From positions 1-50,336 of the forward strand of contig NZ_NHSQ01000061.1 in NCBI RefSeq assembly GCF_016653465.1: DNA of 50,336 bases, given 5' to 3'. The stretch is from Thiocystis minor. Lineage in GTDB: Bacteria; Pseudomonadota; Gammaproteobacteria; Chromatiales; Chromatiaceae. Of the stretch, positions 1 to 7,311 are shown in pieces (position 1 is the first letter of the stretch; each line of letters starts with the position of its first letter). A program made the translations under genes and the position numbers. The notes beneath the pieces are model-generated. The model saw only the letters and a program-made list of their open reading frames with translations, made no database searches and was not told where the DNA came from.

Positions 1-162
1 CAGAAAGCGAGACGCCGCCTGGGTCTCCGCCCAACCATGACACGCGCCCGGAATGCTCGCCGTGGGTCGCTCGGCCAGACGCTCCACCAATTGAACCACC
101 CGCCGATCGCGGCGCGCGTCGCCCAGAGCGATCCCGCGAAATTCGTCTTCTGCCCAGCCCAT
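1..162 (-). CDS. IS4/Tn5-type transposase, N-terminal fragment (runs off window start)
   Basis: Read on the minus strand from the ATG at 162, the frame stays open to the window edge and gives about 54 residues. The pattern is W-A-E-D-E-F, then ALGDARRDRRVVQLVERLAE, then S-I-P and W-A-E-T-Q-A-A-S-R-F. This is the layout of the N-terminal DNA-binding domain of Tn5/IS4-group DDE transposases (a W..F..ALGD.RR..R motif followed by a conserved A.RF). A GGGGA lies a few bases before the ATG. The catalytic core would lie outside the window, so completeness cannot be judged. It is the first of several transposase remnants in the leftmost 2 kb. The family call rests on motif recognition only. Confidence 0.65.
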   Translation of the reverse strand, partial: MGWAEDEFRGIALGDARRDRRVVQLVERLAERPTASIPGACHGWAETQAASRFL

Positions 163-300
163 GCGATCCCCAATGAACGTGAATGCTCAAACCTATTTTA
201 CCCGCACACGGGGAGTTGTGTGTAATGGGATGGGCTTGACGTCACCCGAGTATACCCGTCTGACCCGCTCGGATGCGGTTCGTACCTCACCGCTTCCTAC

Positions 301-529
301 TTCTACTTTGTTACCTTCAAAAAATCTTTAAGTGTTTAAATTTTATGATAATAAACAAAAATACACATAAACAATAGGGTTCTAGTGGCGCGTTGAGCGC
401 CTATAATCACCCATAAACCGCCAACATCTATCTTCAATAGGGGCATAGTAAATGAAGATTTATTGCGCCTAATAAAAAATAACTTAAAATTCATTAATTT
501 ATGCGACAGTCAAAGTTAACAAAGTAGAA
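301..529. repeat. AT-rich segment bounded by a 17-bp inverted repeat
   Basis: TTCTACTTTGTTACCTT at 301-317 is matched on the opposite strand by TTCTACTTTGTTAACTT at 513-529, with one mismatch in 17. The enclosed 229 bp is strikingly AT-rich compared with the GC-rich rest of the window. It could be a small non-autonomous element (MITE-like) with terminal inverted repeats, or two attC-like half sites facing each other, since the right arm overlaps the attC-like site at 514-609. No convincing target duplication is visible. The flanking 163-300 stretch shows no gene. Confidence 0.4.
336..494 (-). CDS. possible 52-residue AT-rich cassette ORF
   Basis: A minus-strand frame runs from the ATG at 494 to a TAA at 336 (52 residues, starting M-N-F-K-L-F-F-I-R-R). 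It has a hydrophobic aromatic-rich C-terminus (L-L-F-M-C-I-F-V-Y-Y). It begins about 20 bases beyond the R'-like box of the attC-like site and reads in the same direction, which is where the next integron cassette gene would sit. No Shine-Dalgarno is visible and the base composition favours chance open frames, so this is only a candidate. I recognise no family. Confidence 0.2.
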   Translation of the reverse strand: MNFKLFFIRRNKSSFTMPLLKIDVGGLWVIIGAQRATRTLLFMCIFVYYHKI

Positions 530-609
530 TTAAGCGGCCCCGCTGGAAATATCTGGCAGAATGAGTGCCGCGCTGTCTGCGGGGTCCGCTCTTTAACCGC
601 TTGTTAGCC
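514..609 (-). other. integron attC-like recombination site
   Basis: Read on the minus strand, the site opens with GGCTAACAAG (603-609 is the R''-like core) and continues through AAAGAGCGGACCCCGC. It closes with GCGGGGCCGCTTAATTC followed by GTTAACT (514-520, R'-like). The inner arms GCGGACCCCGC and GCGGGGCCGC are imperfectly complementary. The spacing and the closing CTTAATTC...GTTA resemble known attC ends such as that of aadA1, although both core boxes deviate from the strict RYYYAAC/GTTRRRY consensus. It starts 8 bases after the stop codon of the toxin-like fragment at 617, the normal place for attC in a cassette. Confidence 0.5.
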
Positions 610-616
610 GTTGCTT

Positions 617-757
617 TCAAAGATCCGATGGTTCCAGCCCCGTATATTTTGCAATTCTTGATAGCATCTTCGGGCCAATTTCCTCTCCATCATGAAAGGC
701 AAAGGGCGTTGGTGCATAAAGAAACCGCAGGACAGTATTCCCCTTTCCCCATTTTTT
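617..757 (-). pseudogene. C-terminal remnant resembling a HicA-type toxin
   Basis: About 46 residues of a broken gene end at the TGA at 617. The tail (V-L-R-F, then P-F-A-F-H-D-G-E-E-I, then L-S-R-I-A-K-Y-T-G-L) follows the HicA pattern of a basic strand, P.H...EI, a leucine-rich helix and a terminal GL. The N-terminal part, which should carry the catalytic histidine of HicA mRNA interferases, is missing. The IS5 transposase tail ends at the same place, so an insertion or deletion removed it. HicAB modules are common integron cassettes, and an attC-like site follows directly. The family assignment is tentative because so few residues remain. Confidence 0.35.
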
Positions 758-1000
758 CAGGACGCAGCGACCCCAACCCGCACCGAGATCGGCCTCCCCA
801 GAGAGGTCATTTGATTCATCGCGGCGATTCGGGCGTGGACTTCGTTCACCTGGGCGTCGAACAGGCGTGAGGCGACCGCCTCCCCGACGAGCTGTTTGAG
901 GCGGCGGTACAGGACATTTTCGGCTAGGCTGCGGCGGTGATCGCCGGCGTCCTGTTTCCACTGCACCACGCCCTTCTTCTGGATCTCGGCCAAGGCCAGC
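757..1000 (-). pseudogene. IS5-family transposase, C-terminal remnant
   Basis: The minus-strand frame ending at 757 reads W-K-Q-D-A-G-D-H-R-R-S-L-A-E-N, then G-E-A-V-A-S-R-L-F-D-A-Q-V, then A-A-M-N-Q-M-T-S-L-G-R-P-I-S-V-R. This is the conserved C-terminus of IS5-family DDE transposases (WK..G.HRRSLAE..MYRLK...G..L.SR....Q..E...R..ALNRM..LG.P.S). The last catalytic Glu (in the SLAEN segment) is present, but the rest of the protein is absent. The usual YRLK reads Y-R-R-L-K here. Its upstream end is joined at about 1000 to the IS1595-type remnant in another frame, so it is certainly inactive. Confidence 0.7.
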
Positions 1001-1764
1001 GTGCGTTTTTCAGGTTGCCAAGCAGGGTATTGACCCAGTGAAAACGCTCCAACTCGGAACTCTTGCGGACCCCGACGACCACGCGCTCATGTCCCGCCGC
1101 CCACTCGCCGGCACTGACGAAGCACGCCAATCCATCGGAGACCAGTAGCGCACTCGGCGTGAGAGCCTGTTGAGCCCATTCCAGCAACGCGGCCTTGCTG
1201 AATCCGACAGTGGGTCCAGGCGCAGGAAACGGGGTCGTTGGGATCGGTCTCGACGGCGATGACAAAAGGGACTTTGCCTTCGGCGCCGCGCCCCCGTTGG
1301 CCGGCGCGCACGCCACCCAGGTAGGCGTCATCGACTTCGACCCGGCCGTGCAGAATGCGATCCGACTCACGTTCATCCATCACTTGCATAAGCTTGTGTT
1401 TCAACCGCCAGGCCGCCTTGTAGTTCACCCCGAGCAGCCGCTTCAATTCCAGGGCCGAGACCCCGTTCTTGGCTTGTGTCAGGTGAAAGGTCGCCTGAAA
1501 CCAGGTCGTCAGCGGCAGGTGCGTGGACTCGAACACCGTGCCCGCGATCAAAGAGGTCTGGTGACCACAACCGTGGCATTGCCACAGGGTCAGATAACCA
1601 CGCTGAAAGCGCGACGCGACCCGTCCCTCGCAGCGCGGGCAGACGAAGCCCTCGGGCCAACGCCACCGCTCCAGCGCTGCTTCGCACGGCGCCTCGGTAC
1701 CGTACTGCTCCAGGAAGGTCGTCAGCGACAACCCCGGTTGCAACTGAATGCGGTTGATGGCCAT
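1001..1764 (-). pseudogene. IS1595-family (ISXO2-like) transposase, frameshifted and truncated
   Basis: The protein begins MAINRIQLQPGLSLTTF at 1764. It has an N-terminal zinc ribbon (C42-x2-C45 and C63-x2-C66), a helix-turn-helix-like stretch (ELKRLLGVNYKAAWRLKHK) and the first catalytic Asp in V-E-V-D-D-A-Y-L-G-G near residue 145. Near 1205-1230 the frame shifts. The family sequence then continues one frame over as GFSKAALLEWAQQAL, L-V-S-D-G-L (second Asp) and W-V-N-T-L-L-G-N-L-K-N-A (the N/K part of the DDNK set), stopping at about 1000 where IS5 sequence begins. The usual ending (HGTYHAF and onward) is missing. Both the frameshift and the lost end make it a pseudogene. Confidence 0.75.
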
Positions 1765-2139
1765 GGCGTCTCTCCGCGTCGTGCTCCGGATATCTCATTA
1801 GATACCCGGCTGGCCGTTTAGTGTCCGGATCAGGGCTTTGGCTGAGGAAGAGGGCTAATCACCTATTTTATTGTTTCCCATGCATTACAGCGTGCCGATC
1901 GGATAGGTATTCGATTTAAGCTCCGTACAGGTAGCCGGATCGATGATCACGCTGCCAAAACTATCGCGGTCGGCGCTGGCGGGCTTTTCCGCCTTAGGTT
2001 CCGCGTTCCGTGACGTTTCGCCGGAGAGTAAGCCACGACGCAAAACCCGTCAACCCATGAGGGAAAAGTCCGCCACTTCTGGAATCGATAGCTACAAAAG
2101 CTCTACGAATCAGGCATTAAACCTCCATCCGACCGCTGG
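1765..2139. other. gene-poor spacer between transposase and integrase remnants
   Basis: No supportable gene is seen. An imperfect inverted repeat, CCGGATATCT/AGATACCCGG with a 4-base loop, lies at 1786-1809 just upstream of the IS1595-type start. It may belong to that element's left region. An open frame at 1943-2146 shows no recognisable protein features and is not called. Confidence 0.5.
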
Positions 2140-2370
2140 ATGGTGATACGTTTGGAGCAGTACATCGCGGCCTATCTAGACCGCAAACTCGCGGCTCAAT
2201 CTCCCGACAACGTGGATGCCTACCTCGCCGAATTGGGACGCAAAGGTGTTTCTCTATCGGGAGGTGTTGCGGCGCGAGGATCTGAATCCGGGCGAGTTCG
2301 CGCGAGCCAAGCACCCGCGACGCCTGCCGACAGTCCTGACGCATGCGGAAGTCGCAGCCCTCCTTCAGCC
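2140..2370 (+). pseudogene. tyrosine recombinase remnant, integron-integrase-like
   Basis: Two overlapping frames carry pieces of one protein. The frame from 2140 gives a helical SAM-like stretch with S-P-D-N-V-D-A-Y-L-A-E-L-G-R-K-G. From about 2245, one frame over, it continues K-V-F-L-Y-R-E-V-L, then P-R-R-L-P-T-V-L-T-H-A-E-V-A-A-L-L. The FLYREVL and PRRLPVVLT..EV..LL signatures are typical of integron integrases and related XerC/D-type enzymes. The whole catalytic domain (R-K-H-R-H-Y) is missing: the sequence meets the convergent ATPase gene at about 2386. It points rightward while the attC-like site and toxin tail lie to its left on the other strand, the usual integron geometry. Confidence 0.5.
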
Positions 2371-2385
2371 TGGAATCCGCCTCAC

Positions 2386-5300
2386 TCACCGCAAGTCATG
2401 CACCAGCACCCGTTCGCCCGTCGGGTCCAGATCCCGGGCCTGTTCGACCACCCGTTGGTGGTGCGTAAAGAGGATGACCTGGGTTCTGGCGGAAAACTCC
2501 ATCAAGGCGCCAAGCGTGGCTTGGGCGCGCGCGTCGTCGAACTGGATGAGGATATCGTCGACGATGAATGGCAGCGGATCGGCATCGTTCAGATGATGAT
2601 CGAGATTGGCGAGCCGCAGGGCCAGATAGAATTGATCGCGGGTGCCGGTGCTCATGCCTTCGACCCGCAGCCAGCCGCCCGTCGCGCGCTGACCGACCAG
2701 AACGGGTTGATCGGGCTCGTCGAAGTCGGTCTCGACGGCGCTGAAGGCGTGACAGGTGAGTTGGGCGAAGTAGCCGCTGGCGCGGGTCAGGATCGGGTCG
2801 CGGTGCTGACGGCGGAAACGCTCGATTTCATCGCGCAGGATGCGCGATGCCAGTTTGACCCGGACGTACTGCTCCGCCTGGGCGCGCAGGCTCGAGAGTG
2901 TCTGCTGCGCCTCCTCGGCCAAGGCCGCGGCCCGATCGTCACCGGCCATGGCGGTGAATTGACGCTCGGCATCCAGTTTGGCTTCGAGCAGGCTGGCTTG
3001 TCGCGGACGCAGTTCGTTTTCGATCCGTGCCTCGATGGCTTTCAGATCGGCGAGCACGGCGTCACGGTCGATGCGGCCGGCCTCTTCCCGCAAGGCGTCG
3101 ATCCCGAGACCGTCTCCCGCGGTCATCAGCCCGGATTCGATCTCGGCGAGTTGCCGCCGCAGTTGGCGTTGCGACTGGGCGCGCTGCTCGACGGCCACCA
3201 GTTGCTCGGGGGTCTCGCAGCCGGCCTCGCGGCAAAGTTCGGCGAGGAGCGCGGTGGCAATCTGGATGTCGGCCTCGGCCCGTCGGATTTCTTCCTCGGC
3301 TCCCCGCAACTGCCGCTGCAGCTCGTCGAGTCGGCTCCGGTCTTCGCGTTGCCTGACAAGCCGCTCGTTCAATTGGTTGACGCCTTCCTCGATCGGCCGC
3401 TCCAAGAGATCGGGCGCGAGTCTCGCCAGCAGCGCGCCGGCGCGCCGCTGGAAGTCAGCCGCGTCGGCGTCGATCCCCTCGATCCGGGCGCGGAATTCCT
3501 CGGCATCCTGGATCTGTTTCAGGCTGTCATCAAGGGTCTTGAGATAATCGGAGGCATCTCCGGGGCTCGCATCGCTGGGCAAACCGAGTTCGTCCATCAG
3601 CGCCGCCCACGCCGTCGACCAGACCGCCTGCTCGTCTTCCCTGGCCTTGACCTCCAGTTCGAGGCGCATCTGACTGTCCTGAAGCTCCGCGATCGTCTTT
3701 TCCAGCAGGGCGCGCTGACGCTGGGTCTCCATGAGCGCGTCCAGATGCGTCTCGGCCTGGTTGAGCAGCAGGTTCAGCCCCGGATCCGGCACCGCCACGG
3801 TGACGGCTAACCCGAGCAGGGTCAGTGCGGCGGACAGGCTTTCGGCATGCATCTCCCGAGCCTTCCCAGCATCGATCAGATCCGCCCGGAGTTGATCGCC
3901 CTGCCCCGCCCGCTCGTTCAATCGCGATGCCTTGGCGAGCCAGTGCAGCATCTCGCGGGGCGGTAGCGGTTCGAGTCCGCTCGGCGACCAGGCCGCCCGC
4001 CAGGATTCCTGGAGGACCGTCCGGGTCTCGTTCAGCGACGCCAGCACCTGTTCAGTCTCGGCGAGCCCTTGTTCACAGGTCTCCAGCCGCGCCTGGGCCG
4101 TGGCGCGTTCATGGACCCGCTTGGTCTCGCGGCGGAGCCGGTCGGCGACCTCGTCGGCCGTCGACACCGCGGTTTCAAAGGTATCCGCCTGCGTCGCCCC
4201 GGCTCCCTGGCTCTTGAGTTCGGCGCTCATCTCCGCGCCTTCCAGCCACTGTCGTCTGATGCGTCGCCAGTCCTGGTCGCGACGGGCGCGCGCCTGGTCA
4301 AGGTCGCCCTCCGACGGCACGGCGCCGGCGAGTTGGAAGACGCGCAGCGACTCCTCGATCCGCTGGCGCTCGGCTTGCGCCTCCGCGCGGGTTTTCTCCA
4401 GGGTCCGTCTGGCCTCGTCCAGGCCCTGGAATTCCGCGACGAAGCGTTCGACGGTCTCCGCGCTTGGCAGAGGCGCGCGGCGCAGCGCGGCCAGGTCGGT
4501 CTTCCAGAGACCCAGCGCGGCCAGCTCACGCCCGCATTCCTCGTCGTGACGCTGAATCCGGGCCAAGGTCTCCGCCATCGAGCGATCCAGATCGCCCGCG
4601 CGCCGAGCCTCCTCGATGGCGCGGTGCAACCCTTCCAGCGACGGACTGGCTGGCCGTTCCGCGAGCGCCGCGCATTTGCCGGCCAGCGTGCGCGCGGTCT
4701 CGGCCAATTTGGTTCGCGCCTGCTCGACGGCGACGGCGCGGGCCTCCCGGCTCCCCCCTAGTTCGGTCACTCGGCGCCGGCGATTGAGCAAGTGAGTCAG
4801 TCCAGGCGCCTCGGACAGGGTCAGGCCGGGGCGAATCTGGGCCAGCAGCGCGGCGGCCCGCCCCTCTCCCGTGCCGCGCTTGATCACGAGCGCCGGTCGG
4901 TCCTGGGCGGCCTTGCGGTGGCTGCCCAGACGCGCGCGCAAATCGTCGATGACCACGGCCTCGGCCAGCAGATCCTCGGAGACGGCGAGGGTTGCGGCCT
5001 TGCCCTGGAGGTCGGCGCAACGCGCCCGAGCGCCTGACTGGCTCGCGGCCGCGAGCACGCGCTTGGCGATCGCGGTCTCGCGTCGCCGGGGGAAATCTTC
5101 GGACAGGTTCGGCGTCTCCCCGAGCGAGGCGAGCTGTTCGAGCAGCCCGTCGCGCCGGGCCAGGTCCGGCAAGGTGCGACGAATGCGTTCCAGACGACTG
5201 CGCTGTCGGGTCGCCTGGGCCAGTTCGTCGTCCAGCTCGGACAGGCGATGCCGGGCCTGATCGACGGCTTTACGCGTCTCGTCCCAGTCGCGGGCCGAGA

Positions 5301-5901
5301 GCTGTGCCGCGCGCTGCTCACGTTCGATCGCGGCCAGTCGAGTCAATCCGGCGTTGATCGACGGCTTGGATCCGCGCGGCACGAACAGGTCACCGGCCTC
5401 CTGATCGAGCCGTTTGAGAATCGCATGGAGATCGACACTCCCCAATCCGCTCCCGAACAGCGCCTCGGCCTCCCGGCCCCGCTCGGCTAACAGCGCCTGA
5501 CCGCCGGAGACCAGACTCTCATGATCGATCCCGCACAGACGCTCAAACAGTCGCTCATCGACACCGCCGAGCAGGCGCGCCAGGCTGTCGTCGGCGATCG
5601 GCTTGTCCTCGCCGTTCAGGAGCGAGTTCTTGCGCTTTTTACGGCGAAAACAGAGGAGTTCGTTGCCATCCGGTCCCCGAAAACGTCCACCAACGAGCAA
5701 GTTCTGTCTGGGATGCAGAAAATCGTCCTGAGTGCGCTCCGGGATCCCGAAGAGCAGCGCCTTGAGCGCGCGTAGCGCCGAGCTTTTCCCGGCCTCGTTG
5801 GGTCCGAAGATCAGGTGCAGACCATGCTGGCCGCCGCTCAGATCCAGATGGCGATCAGTGAATGGCCCGAAGGCGCGCAGATGCAGATCCAGGATCTTCA
5901 C
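2386..5901 (-). CDS. YhaN-like AAA family ATPase (SbcC/Rad50-type, DNA repair)
   Basis: This 1171-residue protein has SMC/Rad50-like architecture. An N-terminal ATPase half (MKILDLHLRAFGPF, with Walker A G-P-N-E-A-G-K-S at 33-40) is followed by very long coiled-coil segments rich in A, R, E and L. A C-terminal ATPase half has a signature-like S-T-G-T-R-D-Q and a Walker B ending P-F-I-V-D-D-I-L-I-Q-F-D. The AAA_27/YhaN family partners with a YhaO-type Mre11-like nuclease. Here the nuclease gene lies immediately upstream and its TGA overlaps this ATG (5898-5901). I infer a two-subunit complex that processes DNA ends. There is no obvious CxxC zinc hook in the middle, unlike Rad50. Its end abuts the integrase remnant head-on. 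Confidence 0.85.
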   Translation of the reverse strand: MKILDLHLRAFGPFTDRHLDLSGGQHGLHLIFGPNEAGKSSALRALKALLFGIPERTQDDFLHPRQNLLVGGRFRGPDGNELLCFRRKKRKNSLLNGEDKPIADDSLARLLGGVDERLFERLCGIDHESLVSGGQALLAERGREAEALFGSGLGSVDLHAILKRLDQEAGDLFVPRGSKPSINAGLTRLAAIEREQRAAQLSARDWDETRKAVDQARHRLSELDDELAQATRQRSRLERIRRTLPDLARRDGLLEQLASLGETPNLSEDFPRRRETAIAKRVLAAASQSGARARCADLQGKAATLAVSEDLLAEAVVIDDLRARLGSHRKAAQDRPALVIKRGTGEGRAAALLAQIRPGLTLSEAPGLTHLLNRRRRVTELGGSREARAVAVEQARTKLAETARTLAGKCAALAERPASPSLEGLHRAIEEARRAGDLDRSMAETLARIQRHDEECGRELAALGLWKTDLAALRRAPLPSAETVERFVAEFQGLDEARRTLEKTRAEAQAERQRIEESLRVFQLAGAVPSEGDLDQARARRDQDWRRIRRQWLEGAEMSAELKSQGAGATQADTFETAVSTADEVADRLRRETKRVHERATAQARLETCEQGLAETEQVLASLNETRTVLQESWRAAWSPSGLEPLPPREMLHWLAKASRLNERAGQGDQLRADLIDAGKAREMHAESLSAALTLLGLAVTVAVPDPGLNLLLNQAETHLDALMETQRQRALLEKTIAELQDSQMRLELEVKAREDEQAVWSTAWAALMDELGLPSDASPGDASDYLKTLDDSLKQIQDAEEFRARIEGIDADAADFQRRAGALLARLAPDLLERPIEEGVNQLNERLVRQREDRSRLDELQRQLRGAEEEIRRAEADIQIATALLAELCREAGCETPEQLVAVEQRAQSQRQLRRQLAEIESGLMTAGDGLGIDALREEAGRIDRDAVLADLKAIEARIENELRPRQASLLEAKLDAERQFTAMAGDDRAAALAEEAQQTLSSLRAQAEQYVRVKLASRILRDEIERFRRQHRDPILTRASGYFAQLTCHAFSAVETDFDEPDQPVLVGQRATGGWLRVEGMSTGTRDQFYLALRLANLDHHLNDADPLPFIVDDILIQFDDARAQATLGALMEFSARTQVILFTHHQRVVEQARDLDPTGERVLVHDLR

Positions 5902-7172
5902 TCGGTCCCCCCGTGATCGCCATCCTGGCCCAGGAGACGATCGAGCAGCAGCGATTTGATGTCCTCCAGGCAGGCTTGGAGGGCCGGTGTCTGAGTCGGA
6001 TCGAAGGCGTCCTCCCCGGCCCGCAGCTCCGCCGGCAGCTTGGCGCCCAGTTCGGCAACGTCTTCCAGCAGGGACGCGAGGCGCTCGGGTTGCAGTTCCA
6101 GATCCCGGATCGCGCGCAACAGCCCGCCGAAGGCGTCGTTGCGCGCTAGAGAGGGCAACTCGGACAGAGTGCCCTGGGTGTCGATCTGCACTTTTTCCAC
6201 CCAGAGATCGCCGGTTCCGACGCTGTCCGCCAGTGCGCGGCAGGCGTTGACCACCTGCTCCCGCTTGGCGCGGAGCCGGGCATGGATGGCGCAGGGACCG
6301 ATGAGCCGGAGACGCGCCGCCAGCAGGCGGTTCCCGGCGTGACTGGCGGCGGCTCGCAAGACGGGCTCGACCCGGTCATAGACCTCGTCCAGGGTCGCGG
6401 CATCGGTCAAATCCACTGGACACGCCGCCCAGCGCACCACGTCCATCGACAGGTGCTCGATGCCGGCGACCCGTCCATCCTCGACGCGCACCAACGAACA
6501 ACCCTTGGATCCGGTCTCACGGGCGTGGCGCCCCTGGAGATTCCCCGGAAAGACCACCCAGGGATCCTCCACGACGATCTCGCGCTGGTGGACATGCCCG
6601 AGCGCCCAGTACTGATAGCCACGCGACAGCAGCCCGTCAAGACCGCAGGGGGCATAGGGCTCGTGACCGGGGCGACCGTCCAGCGAGGTATGCAGCAAAC
6701 CGATGTTGAACAGATCCGGATCCGCCAGGGGATAGGCGCGCGTCAGATCCTCGGTGACCGAGCGGGTCGCAAAACCCTGGCCATGCACGGCCACTCCGAG
6801 CGATTCCAGAATCAGGGTCTCGGGCTCGCGGGTCGAGAAGATCTTCACGTTCTCCGGCGGGCGCAGCATGCGGGTGATCTGACTTGCCGCGTCATGATTG
6901 CCGGCGATTACCAGCACCTGAATCCCAGCCTCGCGCAGCCGGGCCATCTGGCGCGAGAAAAAGAGACCGGTGTTGTAATCCTTCCAATCGCCATCGTAGA
7001 GATCGCCCGCGAGCAACACGAAATCGACTGCCTCGTTGAGCGCCAGGTCCGCCAGATTCTCGAAGGCCCGCCGGGTCGCCCCGCGCAAGTCTTCCACGGG
7101 AGCGCCTTCATAGCGTTCGAGTCCGCGTAACGGGCTGTCGAGATGAACGTCCGCCGCATGAATGAACTTCAA
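5898..7172 (-). CDS. YhaO-like DNA repair exonuclease (Mre11/SbcD-type metallophosphoesterase)
   Basis: The protein starts with the classic phosphoesterase strand M-K-F-I-H-A-A-D-V-H-L-D-S-P-L (Asp8, His10). It then has G-D-L-Y-D-G, G-N-H-D-A, L-L-H-T-S-L-D-G and G-H-V-H-Q-R-E, which supply the two-metal ligands. I place the start at the TTG at 7170-7172, because GGGGAGGA sits about 6 bases upstream and the homologous segment begins exactly there. The longer frame from 7229 adds 19 unconserved residues. About 424 residues. It overlaps the YhaN-like ATPase gene by 4 bases (translational coupling), so the two very probably act together on DNA ends, like SbcCD. Confidence 0.85.
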   Translation of the reverse strand: MKFIHAADVHLDSPLRGLERYEGAPVEDLRGATRRAFENLADLALNEAVDFVLLAGDLYDGDWKDYNTGLFFSRQMARLREAGIQVLVIAGNHDAASQITRMLRPPENVKIFSTREPETLILESLGVAVHGQGFATRSVTEDLTRAYPLADPDLFNIGLLHTSLDGRPGHEPYAPCGLDGLLSRGYQYWALGHVHQREIVVEDPWVVFPGNLQGRHARETGSKGCSLVRVEDGRVAGIEHLSMDVVRWAACPVDLTDAATLDEVYDRVEPVLRAAASHAGNRLLAARLRLIGPCAIHARLRAKREQVVNACRALADSVGTGDLWVEKVQIDTQGTLSELPSLARNDAFGGLLRAIRDLELQPERLASLLEDVAELGAKLPAELRAGEDAFDPTQTPALQACLEDIKSLLLDRLLGQDGDHGGTE

Positions 7173-7311
7173 CGATTCCTCCCCGCGAGGGTCTGATTGA
7201 ATGTCGAACACGACGCATAATAGTGCCATCGCGCCATTCGCGCGCTATCCTAGACACCATTGAGAAATCACAATGCCATTTGGGTGCCCGCGAAACCGGG
7301 GAATCACAGCG

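Noticed and set aside
1195-1821. 208-codon plus-strand frame over the IS1595 remnant
   Set aside because: Antisense of a recognisable transposase, with no protein features of its own.
1943-2146. 67-codon plus-strand frame
   Set aside because: Lacks a clear ribosome-binding site and any family features. It lies in IS/integron debris.
2370-3810. continuation of the plus-strand frame that starts in the integrase remnant
   Set aside because: Integrase similarity ends at about 2370. The rest is antisense to the YhaN-like ATPase.
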